Origin: Methylorubrum populi
GTDB lineage: Bacteria > Pseudomonadota > Alphaproteobacteria > Rhizobiales > Beijerinckiaceae
DNA length: 64,000 nt
Assembly: GCF_002355515.1 (NCBI RefSeq)
Contig: NZ_AP014809.1
Location: 3,992,501 to 4,056,500 of the forward strand
Reading direction: 5' to 3'
Of this stretch, positions 27,849 to 37,314 are shown in pieces (the first letter of the stretch is position 1; each line of letters starts with the position of its first letter). The position numbers and the translations under genes are program-made. Below the pieces are notes generated by a model. That model searched no databases. It was not told the DNA's origin and worked only from the letters and a program-made list of their open reading frames with translations.

Positions 27849-28577
27849 ATGGCTCAGGAACGCGTCGCCCTCGTCACGGGCGGAACGCGCGGCATCGGCG
27901 CCGCGATCTCGAAGCGCCTCAAGGACAAGGGCTACAAGGTCGCCGCCAATTACGGCGGCAACGACGAGGCCGCCAACGCCTTCAAGTCCGAGACCGGCAT
28001 CCCGGTGTTCAAGTTCGACGTCGGCGACCTCGCGAGCTGCGAGTCCGGCATCAAGGCGATCGAGGCCGAGGTCGGGCCGATCGACATCCTGGTGAACAAT
28101 GCCGGCATCACCCGCGACGGCGCCTTCCACAAGATGACCTTCGAGAAGTGGCAAGCGGTCATCAAGACCAACCTCGACTCGATGTTCACCTGCACCCGCC
28201 CGCTGATCGAGGGTATGCGCTCGCGCAATTTCGGGCGCATCATCATCATCTCGTCGATCAACGGCCAGAAAGGCCAGGCCGGCCAGACCAACTACTCGGC
28301 GGCCAAGGCCGGCGTGATCGGCTTCGCCAAGGCGCTGGCGCAGGAGAGCGCCTCCAAGGGCGTCACCGTCAACGTCGTGGCCCCCGGCTACATCGCCACC
28401 GAGATGGTGATGGCCGTGGCCGAGGACATCCGCAACAAGATCATCTCGACGATCCCGACGGGCCGCCTCGGCGAGGCCGACGAGATCGCCCACGCGGTCG
28501 AGTATCTCGCCAGCGACGAGGCCGGTTTCGTCACCGGCTCGACCCTGACGATCAACGGCGGCCAGCACTTCGTCTGA
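27849..28577 (+). CDS. phaB: Acetoacetyl-CoA reductase
   Basis: 242-residue short-chain dehydrogenase: TGGTRGIG nucleotide loop at residues 10-17, NNAGI near 82, catalytic Ser in IIISSINGQ (about 138), and YSAAK giving Tyr and Lys (about 151-155). PhaB subfamily features include the length and the N-terminus (RVALVTGGTRGIG). It reduces acetoacetyl-CoA to (R)-3-hydroxybutyryl-CoA with NADPH for PHB. ATG 27849 follows GGAGGAAATC, a strong site. Confidence 0.95.
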   Translation: MAQERVALVTGGTRGIGAAISKRLKDKGYKVAANYGGNDEAANAFKSETGIPVFKFDVGDLASCESGIKAIEAEVGPIDILVNNAGITRDGAFHKMTFEKWQAVIKTNLDSMFTCTRPLIEGMRSRNFGRIIIISSINGQKGQAGQTNYSAAKAGVIGFAKALAQESASKGVTVNVVAPGYIATEMVMAVAEDIRNKIISTIPTGRLGEADEIAHAVEYLASDEAGFVTGSTLTINGGQHFV

Positions 28578-28607
28578 TCGAAGCCGTCCGTCCGAACGCT
28601 CCGGAGG

Positions 28608-28640
28608 CCGCCGGTCCGCTCCACGGGCCGGCGGTCTTCG
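28608..28640 (+). terminator. Terminator hairpin after phaB
   Basis: CCGCCGGTCC (28608-28617) pairs with GGGCCGGCGG (28625-28634) with one wobble, followed by TCTTCGCCGTTTCT. It is 30 bases after the phaB stop. Confidence 0.6.
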
Positions 28641-28756
28641 CCGTTTCTCGGGCGCCGTTTTCCGGGCAACGTGCTCGCCTGCCCGAAAAAAATACTTTAT
28701 GCCGCATCCCCAACTCCCTGCCCACTTCCCTGCCACTTCCAATCGATGAACCGGCT

Positions 28757-29731
28757 GTGCTGCGCCTCGCGCTGATCCTGCGGCGGAACCTGCCCCGGCT
28801 GGCGGGGCTCGCGACCATCCCGCTGATCCGGGCGGTGTTCCTGCTGGCGCGGATGCTCGGCACCGACCGGGCGAGCGCGGCCGGCGGCCGGCTCGCGCGG
28901 CTCGTCGGCCCGTTCCTGCCCTCGCACCGCACGGCGATGGCCAACCTCCGCGCGGCCTATCCCAAGGAGGACGAGGCACGGCTACGGAGAATCGCGCTGG
29001 AGGCCTGGGACAATCTCGGGCGTACCGGCGCCGAATACGCCCATCTCGACACGATCTTCGACTACGACCCGGAAAATCTCGCGACCCAGCGCATGGAGGT
29101 GCGGGGGCTGGAGCAGTTCTTCGCGATCCGCGACGACGGCCGGCCGGGGCTGATCTTCTCGGCCCACCTCGCCAATTGGGAGTTGCCGGCGATCTGCGCC
29201 GAAAAGTTCGGGCTGGAGACCACCGCGGTGTTCCGGCCGCCGAACAACCCGGCCGCTGCCCAGCTCGTGCAGGAGGTGCGCCGCAAGACCATGGGGGGGC
29301 TCGCCGCCTCCGGACCCGGCGCCGTCTTCGCCATGCAGGGCGTGGTGGAGCGCGGCGGCCATCTCGGCCAGCTCATCGACCAGCACTTCACCCGCGGCGT
29401 CGTGGTTCAGTTCTTCGGCCGGCCGGTGCTGGTCAACCCGCTGCTCGGCAAGCTCGCCCGCCATCACGATTGCCCGGTCCACGGCGCGCGGGTGGTGCGC
29501 AAGCCCGGCGGGCGCTTCCTCCTCGAACTGACGCCGCCCCTCGACCTGCCCCGCGGCCCCGACGGGCTGATCGAGGTTCAGGGCGCGATGCAGGCGATGA
29601 CGCGCGTGATCGAGGGATGGGTGCGCGAGCATCCCGGCCAGTGGCTGTGGATGCACCGCCGCTGGCGGCCCAACATGCTGCCGAAGGGAACGCTGCCGGT
29701 GCAGCCCGCCGGGGACGTGCGGAGCACCTGA
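28757..29731 (+). CDS. Lipid A/lysophospholipid acyltransferase (LpxL/HtrB family)
   Basis: 324-residue protein with one hydrophobic N-terminal segment and the acyltransferase core. FSAHLANWE holds the HxxxxE catalytic motif (about residue 138), and TRGVVVQFFGRPV and WLWMHRRWRP are family motifs. These enzymes add a secondary fatty acyl chain to lipid A in the inner membrane; some relatives acylate ornithine lipids or other lysolipids. GTG 28757 is chosen because the family N-terminus begins there; no ribosome site is evident, so the start is uncertain. Confidence 0.82.
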   Translation: MLRLALILRRNLPRLAGLATIPLIRAVFLLARMLGTDRASAAGGRLARLVGPFLPSHRTAMANLRAAYPKEDEARLRRIALEAWDNLGRTGAEYAHLDTIFDYDPENLATQRMEVRGLEQFFAIRDDGRPGLIFSAHLANWELPAICAEKFGLETTAVFRPPNNPAAAQLVQEVRRKTMGGLAASGPGAVFAMQGVVERGGHLGQLIDQHFTRGVVVQFFGRPVLVNPLLGKLARHHDCPVHGARVVRKPGGRFLLELTPPLDLPRGPDGLIEVQGAMQAMTRVIEGWVREHPGQWLWMHRRWRPNMLPKGTLPVQPAGDVRST

Positions 29732-29759
29732 TCCCGGCGGACGGCGAATTTACAAAAAA

Positions 29760-31019
29760 TCAGTCGGCCCACTCGCCGCGGCGCATCACCGGCACCGCCT
29801 CGCCGGAGGCGGTGAGGCCGTCCACGTCGATCTCGGCCGAGCCGATCATCCAGTCGATATGGATCAGGCTGCGGTTGGCGCCGCGCTCGGCGAGATCCGC
29901 CTCGCTCAGCCCCTCGCCGCCGTTGCGGAAGCACTTCGAGTAGGCCTGCCCCAGGGCGATGTGGCTCGCCGCGTTCTCGTCGTAGAGCGTGTTGTAGAAC
30001 AGCAGGCCCGAGGCCGAGATCGCCGAGGAGGCGGGCACCAGCGCCACCTCGCCGAGGCGGGCGGCGCCCTCGTCGGTGTCGAGCACCTTGGCGAGCACGT
30101 CGCTGCCGGTGCGCGCCTTCGCCTCGACGATGCGGCCTTCCGAGAAGCGCACGCGGATGTCGTCGATCAGAGTGCCCTGGTAGGAGAGCGGCTTGGTGCT
30201 GGCGACATAACCCTCGACCCGCAGGCGGTGAGGCGTGGTGAACACCTCCTCGGTCGGGATGTTGGCGTTGCAGACGACGCCGTTCTTGGCGGTCGTGGCG
30301 CCGCCGCACCATTCGTGGTCGTCGGCCAAGCCCACCGTCAGGTCGGTGCCGGGACCGCGGAAGCGCAGGGCAGAGAAGCGCGAGCTGTTGAGCCGCTCGG
30401 TGCGGCGGGCGAGGTCGCGGTTGTGTTCGCCCCAGGCGGCGACGGGGTCGGGTCCGTCGATGCGCGAGGCGGAGAACACCGCGTCCCAGAGGCGGGCGAC
30501 GGCCTCGTCCTCGGGCAGATCGGGGAAGACCGTGCGGGCCCACGGCTTGGTCGCCGCAGAGACGATGGTCCAGTTGGTGGAGAAGCCCGCGATCAGCTCC
30601 AGCGCTGGCACGTAGGCCTGGGAGCGCGAGCGGTTGGCGCGGGCGACCTTGGCCGGATCCTGGCCCGCCAGCAGGGACGGGTCGTCGCCGGAGATGGCGA
30701 GCCGGGCCGCCCCGCCGCGATAGGCGTCGGCCATGCCGGCATAGAGCCAGCCGGCCGCCTTGTCGAAGGCCTCGTCCGGCGCGTGGGCGAAGCGGGCAAG
30801 CGTCGCGGCGTCGTCCGCGTAGAAGGTGGTGACCAGGGAAGCGCCGGCCTTGTAGGCGTGCTCGGTGATGGCGCGGGCCAGCGGCACCGCTTCGAGCGGC
30901 GCCGTCATCACCAGTTCCTGCCCCGGCTGCAGCCCGAGGCCGACCCGCACGGCGACCTCTGCCAGCCGGTCGAGGCGCTCGGTGAAGGGGAGGGCGGCCG
31001 TTCCCGGCATCTGGCTCAT
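29760..31019 (-). CDS. M29-family aminopeptidase
   Basis: 419-residue protein of the thermophilic aminopeptidase (AmpS/AP T) family. Metal-ligand regions: NIPTEEVFTTPHR (Glu), RLGEVALV (Glu), FYNTLYDENAASHIALGQAY (Tyr, His) and HIDWMIGS (His, Asp). This gives the usual two-metal site that removes N-terminal residues from peptides in the cytosol. The length is normal for the family. ATG 31019 follows GGAG about eight bases upstream. It converges with the acyltransferase gene. Confidence 0.92.
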   Translation of the reverse strand: MSQMPGTAALPFTERLDRLAEVAVRVGLGLQPGQELVMTAPLEAVPLARAITEHAYKAGASLVTTFYADDAATLARFAHAPDEAFDKAAGWLYAGMADAYRGGAARLAISGDDPSLLAGQDPAKVARANRSRSQAYVPALELIAGFSTNWTIVSAATKPWARTVFPDLPEDEAVARLWDAVFSASRIDGPDPVAAWGEHNRDLARRTERLNSSRFSALRFRGPGTDLTVGLADDHEWCGGATTAKNGVVCNANIPTEEVFTTPHRLRVEGYVASTKPLSYQGTLIDDIRVRFSEGRIVEAKARTGSDVLAKVLDTDEGAARLGEVALVPASSAISASGLLFYNTLYDENAASHIALGQAYSKCFRNGGEGLSEADLAERGANRSLIHIDWMIGSAEIDVDGLTASGEAVPVMRRGEWAD

Positions 31020-31091
31020 GGGGTGATCTCCACGCTGTCCCGCCGCGCGCGATCGCCCCGGCTCGATCCGGGTGTCAGACCCTGACGCGGC

Positions 31092-31385
31092 TCAGGCCGC
31101 GCGCGACCACGTGATCTCGCCCAGATTCTCGCGGAAGGCAAAGCGCAGGAGGTGGTCGGAGACCACATTCTCCAACCGTGTCAGGCCGGCCGGGTCGGGG
31201 GTGGCGACCTGCATCAGCAGGGCGTCGGAGCTCGCCTCGAAGGTGCAGATGCGGTCCTCACCGAACGGAACCCGTCCCTTGTCGCCGGTCTCCTCGACGG
31301 GGAACTTGTGGCTCCAGTGGCGGCAGAGCTGCTTGAGGTAGCGGCTGGCTTCCGCAGTGGGCACCCGGGCCTGCGAGATAGGCAT
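31092..31385 (-). CDS. DUF2218-family protein
   Basis: 97-residue protein matching the DUF2218 pattern: ASRYLKQLCRHWSHKFPVE at the N-terminus, FGEDRICTFEASSDALLMQV in the middle and LENVVSDHLLRFAFRENL at the C-terminus. Members often occur near siderophore or iron genes, but no such neighbour is present here. Start ATG 31385 follows GAAGGAGACC. Biochemical role unknown. Confidence 0.82.
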   Translation of the reverse strand: MPISQARVPTAEASRYLKQLCRHWSHKFPVEETGDKGRVPFGEDRICTFEASSDALLMQVATPDPAGLTRLENVVSDHLLRFAFRENLGEITWSRAA

Positions 31386-31787
31386 AATGGTCTCCTTCAA
31401 GTTCGGTGCGGGCGGGAAAGCGCGAAGGGCGCACCGCGAACCCCGCTTCGGATGAGCGGCCCCCGCCTTCCGCCGCTGCGGCGCAACGCCTTCCGAAGAG
31501 GCAGCGCCGCAATGCAGCATATGGGACGAGGGGGTAAAATCGTCATGCGACAAAACCGAGGCGGGGCCCGCCATCCGCGGCCGTCGCAGAGGGCAGTGGA
31601 GGGCGATTGTCGTGTCACAAGGGTTAACGATTCGATCATCCGGCGTGCGATTCCAGTTGCGCGCGAGGCGGTTTCCCCTCCGTAGAGCGAAGATCATGCC
31701 GCGTTCTTGTGCGTTGCACAATAACCGCTGGGCGACACGACGCGTTCCCGCGTGCGCCCCGTCACGTCACTTTCGTGCGAGCGCGGC
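31386..31787. other. 402-base spacer upstream of DUF2218
   Basis: No gene or repeat supported. It contains the DUF2218 promoter region and the 3' side of the FAD oxidoreductase gene. Parts are less GC-rich (31600-31730), as expected for regulatory DNA. Confidence 0.4.
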
Positions 31788-33242
31788 TCAGACTGGGAGG
31801 GCCGGCGGCGGTTCGTCGGACAGGGCCACGACCTTGCCGGGATTGAGCAGGTCGTGCGGGTCGAGGGCGCGCTTGAGGCGGCGCATCAGATCGAGGCCGA
31901 CGGGGTCGGCGGTGCGGGCGAGTTCGTCGCGCTTGATCAGGCCGATGCCGTGCTCGGCGGCGATCGAACCGTCCATCCGCTCGACGATGCCGTGAACGAT
32001 GGCGTTGAACCGGCTCCACTGGCTCAGGAATTCGGCCTTGTCCATGCCGACCGGCTGGGTCAGGTTGAAGTGGATGTTGCCGTCGCCGAAATGCCCGAAC
32101 GGGCAGGGGCGCAGGCCCGGCATCGCCGCCTCGCAGGCGGCACTGGCCTCTTCGAGAAAATCGGCCAGCCGCGAGAGCGGCAGCGCGACGTCGTGCTTGA
32201 TCGAGCCGCCTTCCGCCTTCTGCACCTCGGGCAGCAATTCGCGCAGGCGCCACAGGGCAGCGTCCTGCGCCGCGCTGGCGCCGATCACCGCGTCCTCCCC
32301 CAGTCCCGCCTCGATCGCCTCGGCGAGCAACGCCTCCAGCTCGGCGCGGGTGTCGGCGCCGGGGCGGGGCGAGGACAGCTCGATCAAGGCGTAGGCCGCG
32401 TGGGCGCCGGCGAGCGGCGGGCGCACGTCGATGCCGTGCGCCAGAACCATCTCCAGGCCGAAGCGGGGGATGTACTCGAAGGCCGTCAGCCCCCGATCGG
32501 CGCCCGCCCGCAGCCGCTCGAACAGGGCGAGCGCGGCCCGCGCCGAGGGCAGGCCGACGAAGCCGACGCAGGTCGACAGCGGCTTCGGGTAAAGCTTCAG
32601 GGTCGCGGCTGTGATGATGCCGAGCGTGCCCTCCGAGCCGACGAACAGGTGCTTGAGGTCGTAGCCCGCATTGTTCTTGCGCAGCGCCTTGAGCCCGTTC
32701 CAGACCCGTCCGTCGGCAAGCACGACTTCGAGCCCCAGAACGAGGTCGCGGGCATTGCCGTAGGCCAGCACCGCGAGGCCTCCGGCATTGGTGGCGAGCC
32801 CGCCGCCGATCCGCGCCGTGCCCTCCGCCGCCCAGGAGAGCGGGAACAGCATCCCCGCCGCCTCGGCCGCGGCCTGGACGTCGGCGAGGATCATGCCCGC
32901 CTCCACCGTCATGCTGGCGCCGAGGGGATCGATCGCCCGCATCCGGTCGAGGCGGTTGAGCGAGAGCACGATCCCGCCGAAGGGCACGCCGCCGCCGACG
33001 AGACCGGTATTGCCGCCCTGCGCGACCACCGGCACCCGCGCCGCGGCGCAGGCCCGCACGGTGAAGGCGACCTCCTCGGTCGTGCCCGGCGCGACCACGG
33101 CGAGCGCATGACCGCGATAGAGCCCGCGCGACTCGACGAGGTGCGGCGCAATCTCGGCCGGATCGGTGCGGACGTGCCGCGTCCCGAGCCGCTCGGCAAG
33201 CGCGGCGAGAAGGCGATCCTGAGCGGGGCGGGCGTCGGTCAT
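31788..33242 (-). CDS. FAD-binding oxidoreductase (GlcD/D-2-hydroxyacid dehydrogenase family)
   Basis: 484-residue VAO/PCMH flavoprotein. The FAD_binding_4 domain contains VVAQGGNTGLVGG (pyrophosphate loop, about residue 73) and GLATNAGG. The FAD-oxidase C domain contains KHDVALP, GHFGDGNIHFN (substrate/metal His) and AAEHGIG. Family members oxidise D-lactate, D-2-hydroxyglutarate or glycolate and pass electrons to a quinone or cytochrome. Which substrate applies cannot be read here. The start at 33242 fits the family N-terminus (a longer frame reaches 33482), but no ribosome site is seen. It is divergent from the FAH-family gene. Confidence 0.88.
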   Translation of the reverse strand: MTDARPAQDRLLAALAERLGTRHVRTDPAEIAPHLVESRGLYRGHALAVVAPGTTEEVAFTVRACAAARVPVVAQGGNTGLVGGGVPFGGIVLSLNRLDRMRAIDPLGASMTVEAGMILADVQAAAEAAGMLFPLSWAAEGTARIGGGLATNAGGLAVLAYGNARDLVLGLEVVLADGRVWNGLKALRKNNAGYDLKHLFVGSEGTLGIITAATLKLYPKPLSTCVGFVGLPSARAALALFERLRAGADRGLTAFEYIPRFGLEMVLAHGIDVRPPLAGAHAAYALIELSSPRPGADTRAELEALLAEAIEAGLGEDAVIGASAAQDAALWRLRELLPEVQKAEGGSIKHDVALPLSRLADFLEEASAACEAAMPGLRPCPFGHFGDGNIHFNLTQPVGMDKAEFLSQWSRFNAIVHGIVERMDGSIAAEHGIGLIKRDELARTADPVGLDLMRRLKRALDPHDLLNPGKVVALSDEPPPALPV

Positions 33243-33447
33243 CGGCGGGCGGGCGAAGGCATCGTCCGCCTCAGATAGGCCGGCGGGCCGGAGATTGCAC
33301 CGAGCGCCGTGGATGGTGGGGACGGGCGCGCTCGAAGGATGGCACGCTTCGGGCACTCGGGGTTTTCTTGCGGGTTTCCTTCCCGCGGCGGGTCGCCGCC
33401 CGATCGAACCTGTTTCATCGTCCGACCGAAACGAGGCCTGAGGCGCC

Positions 33448-34143
33448 ATGCTGTCCGTGATTCCGAACCCGTCGCGCACCACGCTGCCGATCCAGGGCAG
33501 CCCCGACCTGTTCCCCGTGCGCAGGGTCTATTGCGTGGGCCGCAACTACCGCGCCCATGCCCGCGAGATGGGTGCTGACGAGCGCGACCCGCCCTTCTTC
33601 TTCCTCAAGCCCGCCGACACGCTGCAAGTGGCGCCCGAAGGCGAGACGATCGCGCATCCCTATCCGCCACGCACCGAGAACTACCATTTCGAGGTGGAGC
33701 TGGTGGCGGCCCTCGGCCGCGGCGGGCGCGACATCCCGGTGGAGAGCGCCGGCACCCATGTCTACGGCTACGCGGTGGGCCTCGACATGACCCGGCGCGA
33801 CCTGCAGGACGAGGCCAAGCGGCAGGCGCGCCCCTGGGAGCTCGGCAAGGCGGCGGATTGTTCCGCCCCGATCGGCCCGCTGCGGCCGGCCGGCGTCATC
33901 GGCCATCCGCGCTCGGGCGCGATCACGCTCGATGTCGACGGCGAGGAGCGCCAACGGGGCGACCTGTCCGAGATGATCTGGTCGGTGCCGGAGCAGATCG
34001 CGCTGCTCTCGACCTATTTCGAACTGCATCCGGGCGACCTGATCTTCACCGGCACGCCGTCCGGCGTCGGGGCGGTGCGGCGCGGGCAGACCATGAACGC
34101 GCGGATCGAGGGGGTCGGGTCGATCGCGCTGAGGGTCGTGTGA
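33448..34143 (+). CDS. Fumarylacetoacetate hydrolase-family protein
   Basis: 231-residue FAH-fold protein: YCVGRNYRAHAREMG at the N-terminus, PPFFFLKPADTL, YHFEVELVAALGRGG with the metal-binding Glu pair, YAVGLDMTRRDLQ with the Asp ligand, and FTGTPSGVGAV at the C-terminus. Relatives hydrolyse acylpyruvates (FAHD1-like) or decarboxylate oxaloacetate. ATG 33448 follows TGAGG. Followed 43 bases later by a NUDIX gene on the same strand. Confidence 0.9.
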   Translation: MLSVIPNPSRTTLPIQGSPDLFPVRRVYCVGRNYRAHAREMGADERDPPFFFLKPADTLQVAPEGETIAHPYPPRTENYHFEVELVAALGRGGRDIPVESAGTHVYGYAVGLDMTRRDLQDEAKRQARPWELGKAADCSAPIGPLRPAGVIGHPRSGAITLDVDGEERQRGDLSEMIWSVPEQIALLSTYFELHPGDLIFTGTPSGVGAVRRGQTMNARIEGVGSIALRVV

Positions 34144-34186
34144 GGCAGACGGGACGGGCCGGACGCCACCGTCTACAACACGCGGC

Positions 34187-34663
34187 ATGATCCTGAATCT
34201 CGACCGCCCCTGGCTTCACCGCTTGTCCCTGCGGGTCGCGCTCCTGACCCGCGGCATGACGCTGGGGGTGCGCGGCGTCGCCATCGACGGGCAGGGGCGC
34301 GTCTGCCTCGTGCGCCATACCTATGTCGGCGGCTGGCACCTTCCCGGCGGCGGGATCGATCCGGGCGAGAGCGGCCCCGCGGCGATGGCCCGCGAGTTCC
34401 GTGAAGAGGCCGAGATCGTGGTGACGCCCGAGGCCGGCCTGCGGCTGCACGGCTTCTTCCTGAATCCGGGCGCGCTGCGCCGGGACCACATCGCCGTCTA
34501 CGTCGTCCCGGCTTTCACGGTGACGGGGCCGAAGCGGCCGGACCGCGAGATTGCCGAAGCCGGCTTCTTCCCCCTCGACGCCCTGCCGGCCGACACCACC
34601 CGCGCCACCCGCGCGCGCCTCGCCGAAATCCGCGACGGACGGCCTCCGGCCGAGCTTTGGTGA
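34187..34663 (+). CDS. NUDIX hydrolase
   Basis: 158-residue protein with a complete Nudix box near residues 56-78 (GGIDPGESGPAAMAREF followed by REEAEI, i.e. GX5EX7REUXEEXGU). It hydrolyses a nucleoside diphosphate-linked compound with Mg or Mn. WHLPGGG precedes the box. The substrate is not predictable. Probably co-transcribed with the FAH-family gene. Confidence 0.9.
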   Translation: MILNLDRPWLHRLSLRVALLTRGMTLGVRGVAIDGQGRVCLVRHTYVGGWHLPGGGIDPGESGPAAMAREFREEAEIVVTPEAGLRLHGFFLNPGALRRDHIAVYVVPAFTVTGPKRPDREIAEAGFFPLDALPADTTRATRARLAEIRDGRPPAELW

Positions 34664-34779
34664 GCCGCGCAAAAATCTCGAACCGGTCTCGAACTTGGCG
34701 CTTGCATCCTCCGGCGGGATAGTGTTTACACACCTCCACCGACGGCGGCGCCCACGGCGCCGAACGGACGGACAAGAGA

Positions 34780-34854
34780 GCGGGTGTAGCTCAGGGGTAG
34801 AGCACAACCTTGCCAAGGTTGGGGTCGAGGGTTCGAATCCCTTCGCCCGCTCCA
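34780..34854 (+). tRNA. tRNA-Gly (GCC anticodon)
   Basis: 75 bases fold as a full cloverleaf. Acceptor GCGGGTG pairs with CGCCCGC, the D arm is GCTC/GAGC, the anticodon arm is CAACC-TTGCCAA-GGTTG with anticodon GCC, and the T arm is GAGGG-TTCGAAT-CCCTT. The 3' end TCCA is encoded. No integrase or repeated tRNA 3' end is nearby, so it is not an obvious attachment site in use. Confidence 0.97.
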
Positions 34855-34885
34855 GTTTCCTCGTAAGAACTGACCGACCTACGAG

Positions 34886-34917
34886 AAGCCGCCTTTGGGC
34901 GGCTTTCGTCGTTTTGA
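34886..34917 (+). terminator. Terminator after tRNA-Gly
   Basis: AAGCCGCC (34886-34893) pairs with GGCGGCTT (34898-34905), loop TTTG, followed by TCGTCGTTTT. Confidence 0.85.
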
Positions 34918-35108
34918 CCTATCAAAATGCGCTGCCGATGCGGCGTTAAGGGTTCGTTAGCCAAACAATTCCTAACGTCCGGCCGGTGCAGGAAGGCCGG
35001 GCATGCTCGAACATCGCAGAACGCGGACGGCCGGATCGGTGGCGGCCAGGGCGCCGGTCAACCGCACCCGCCGCGCCGCAGAAGTCGCAGGCACATCGCA
35101 CCTCCTGA

Positions 35109-36389
35109 ATGGGCGCCGGGCCGATGCGCACCGCGCCGCTTGATCCTACGCCGGGGGTGGACTCCCCCCCGCTCTCCGCGCCTCCGGGCGCGCTGCCCGT
35201 GCAGGAGACCCTGCGACGGCTGGAGCAGGAATTCGCGCGCATCCTCGATTCCGGGCCGCAAATGGCTCCGGATGCGGAGAGAGCGGCCGAGCCTGTCTAC
35301 GTCACCCGGCCGTTCCTGCCGCCGCTCGAAGAGTTCGAACCGCTGCTGCGCCAGATCTGGCAGACACGAATCCTGACCAATGGCGGCCCGTTCCACCAGG
35401 AGCTGGAAGCGCGGCTGAGCGATCATCTCGGCGTGCCGCAGGTCGCCCTGTTCAACAACGCGACCACCGCGCTGATCATGGCCCTGCGGGCGCTCGACCT
35501 GACGGGCGAGGTGATCACGACGCCCTATTCCTTCGTGGCGACGTCGCACGCCCTTCTCTGGAGCGGCCTCACCCCCGTCTTCGTGGACATCGATCCGGTG
35601 ACCCTCAACCTTGATCCCGCCCGGATCGAAGCCGCGATCACCCCGCGCACCAGCGCGATCCTGCCGGTCCACTGCTACGGCCAGCCCTGCGACGTGGACG
35701 CCATCGCGGAGATCGCCGCCCGGCACGGGCTCAAGGTGATCTACGATGCCGCCCACGCCTTCGGCGTCCGCCACGGCGACGGAAGCGTGCTGAACCACGG
35801 CGACCTCTCGGTCCTGAGCTTCCACGCCACCAAGGTGTTCAACACCTTCGAGGGCGGGGCCATCGTCTGTGCCGATCCGGCGATGAAGGACCGGATCGAC
35901 AAGCTCAAGAATTTCGGCTTCGACGACGAGACCTCGGTCATCGGCGTAGGCTTGAACGGCAAGATGAGTGAGCTGAACGCGGCGCTCGGCCTCGTCCAGC
36001 TTCGGCACATCGATACGGTGCTGTCGCGTCGGCGGGCCATCGACGAGACTTATCGGCAGGGATTGCGCGACATTCCCGGCCTCCGCTGCCTCGACCGCGC
36101 GGGGGAGGGGGCGGCCAACTACGCCTATTTCCCGATCCTGGTCGGCCCGGATTATCCGATCGGCCGCGACGCGCTCTACGAAGCGCTCAAGCGGGATGGC
36201 GTCCATCCGCGGCGCTACTTCCACCCCCTGATCTCCGACCATCCGATGTACCGGACGCTGCCCAGCGCCCGGCGCGAGGATCTGCCCGTCGCCGCCATGG
36301 CCGCCGACCGGGTGCTGTGCCTGCCGATCTATCCCGATCTCGACCCCGCCACCGTGGCCCGGATCGTCCGGCGGATCGCGCAGCCCTGA
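35109..36389 (+). CDS. DegT/DnrJ/EryC1 (WecE-like) sugar aminotransferase
   Basis: 426-residue PLP enzyme of the nucleotide-sugar aminotransferase family. YVTRPFLPPLEEF opens the conserved fold at about residue 63; VIYDAAHAFGV supplies the PLP-binding Asp and SFHATKVFNTFEGG the Schiff-base Lys, and NGKMSELNAALGL is the family motif. It transfers an amino group to a 4-keto (or 3-keto) nucleotide sugar for surface polysaccharide. The first 60 residues are an extension; ATG codons at 35124 and 35262 are other possible starts and none has a good ribosome site. Partner sugar genes are not in the window. Confidence 0.86.
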   Translation: MGAGPMRTAPLDPTPGVDSPPLSAPPGALPVQETLRRLEQEFARILDSGPQMAPDAERAAEPVYVTRPFLPPLEEFEPLLRQIWQTRILTNGGPFHQELEARLSDHLGVPQVALFNNATTALIMALRALDLTGEVITTPYSFVATSHALLWSGLTPVFVDIDPVTLNLDPARIEAAITPRTSAILPVHCYGQPCDVDAIAEIAARHGLKVIYDAAHAFGVRHGDGSVLNHGDLSVLSFHATKVFNTFEGGAIVCADPAMKDRIDKLKNFGFDDETSVIGVGLNGKMSELNAALGLVQLRHIDTVLSRRRAIDETYRQGLRDIPGLRCLDRAGEGAANYAYFPILVGPDYPIGRDALYEALKRDGVHPRRYFHPLISDHPMYRTLPSARREDLPVAAMAADRVLCLPIYPDLDPATVARIVRRIAQP

Positions 36390-36933
36390 CGCTGCCCGAC
36401 ACGGCCGCGATCGCACGGCCGTCTTCCGTCCCCCCTCTCCCGGCCGCTTCCGGCCCCCCGGGGGACGGGCGTTGCCGGCCGCCGGCGGAGCGCCTGGATG
36501 CCCGGATCGACCGATGACCGACCCGGTCGCGGCCAACGCTCGTCGCACACGATCGCCGAACGGGACGCGCGAGAAGGCAAACCCGCCTCCGATGGTCCAG
36601 ACGCCGTCGATGAAGAGTCACGTGCCGAGTGCACCGTCTCGACCTGCCGGTGACCATGCCCGACCGGGGCGCAGCAAAAGAGACGATGTCAAATGACGCA
36701 TGTCGCGCCCCGTACCGAGGCCATGACAAATATTGGAATGTCGGAAATCGTACGCACGCGGAGGACCGGCTTACATCTCCTCGCATCAATGCTTAGAGTG
36801 TTCTCAAATTTCCCGATCACCCGCGTGCTCCCGTCGGCCGTGCCGGTCGGGCGGAGGATCCGGGAGGGCAGGGTGGGAAGCCGCGTCGCCGGGTCTCGCG
36901 GCGGCTCGGGCATTTCACGTTTCGGGAGCGGGC
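36390..36933. other. 544-base gap without a supported gene
   Basis: Open frames here overlap neighbours and give Arg/Pro-rich translations without motifs. A less GC-rich patch at 36690-36830 probably carries the promoter for the receiver-like and Crp-type genes. Confidence 0.4.
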
Positions 36934-37314
36934 ATGACCGAGCCGGATCAGAGAGATTTCGTCCTGCTCGTCCAGGCCAATCCGATCGTCGGCCTGGATC
37001 TGGCTGATGCCGTGGCGGGAGCGGGTGGCCGCGTCCGCGAACCGTTCGGTACGGCTGCGGAAGGGCAGCGATGGCGCGCGGGCGGGAGCCCGGCCCTGAC
37101 GGCTCTCGATCTCGCGGCGGCGGACGATGACGGAACGCGGCTGGCGCCAAGCCTTCGCCGACGCGGGGTCCCCTTTCCGGCCCGCGCCGAGAGCGGCACC
37201 GCCGCTGCGCTCGCGGATCTCGCGGAGCCACCGCTCCTGACCGAGTCGGCCTGGCCGCGCGACGTCGTCCACGTGACGGGTGAACCGGCCGATCGGGCAG
37301 GAAGGGCGCAATGA
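36934..37314 (+). CDS. Degenerate response-regulator receiver-like protein
   Basis: 126-residue protein whose N-terminus (DFVLLVQANPIVGLDLADAVAGAGGRV) is the beta1-alpha1 pattern of receivers of the VLLVEDEPLVAMDLEDAL type. The acidic pair is replaced by Q-A-N, and no phosphorylatable Asp follows beta3 (ALDLAAADDDG is the nearest acidic patch). The end is Ala/Pro-rich. It is likely a non-phosphorylated protein-binding receiver. ATG 36934 follows GGGAGCGG. Its stop overlaps the next gene start (ATGA at 37311), so the two are translationally coupled. Confidence 0.7.
   Translation: MTEPDQRDFVLLVQANPIVGLDLADAVAGAGGRVREPFGTAAEGQRWRAGGSPALTALDLAAADDDGTRLAPSLRRRGVPFPARAESGTAAALADLAEPPLLTESAWPRDVVHVTGEPADRAGRAQ

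Noticed and set aside
34780..34854. tRNA-Gly as an integration site of a mobile element
   Set aside because: No integrase, no repeated 3' end and no foreign-looking genes follow.
36733..36933. Longer N-terminus for the receiver-like protein
   Set aside because: The extra 67 residues are Cys/Arg/Ser-rich and unlike a receiver; the ATG at 36934 has a ribosome site and begins the fold.
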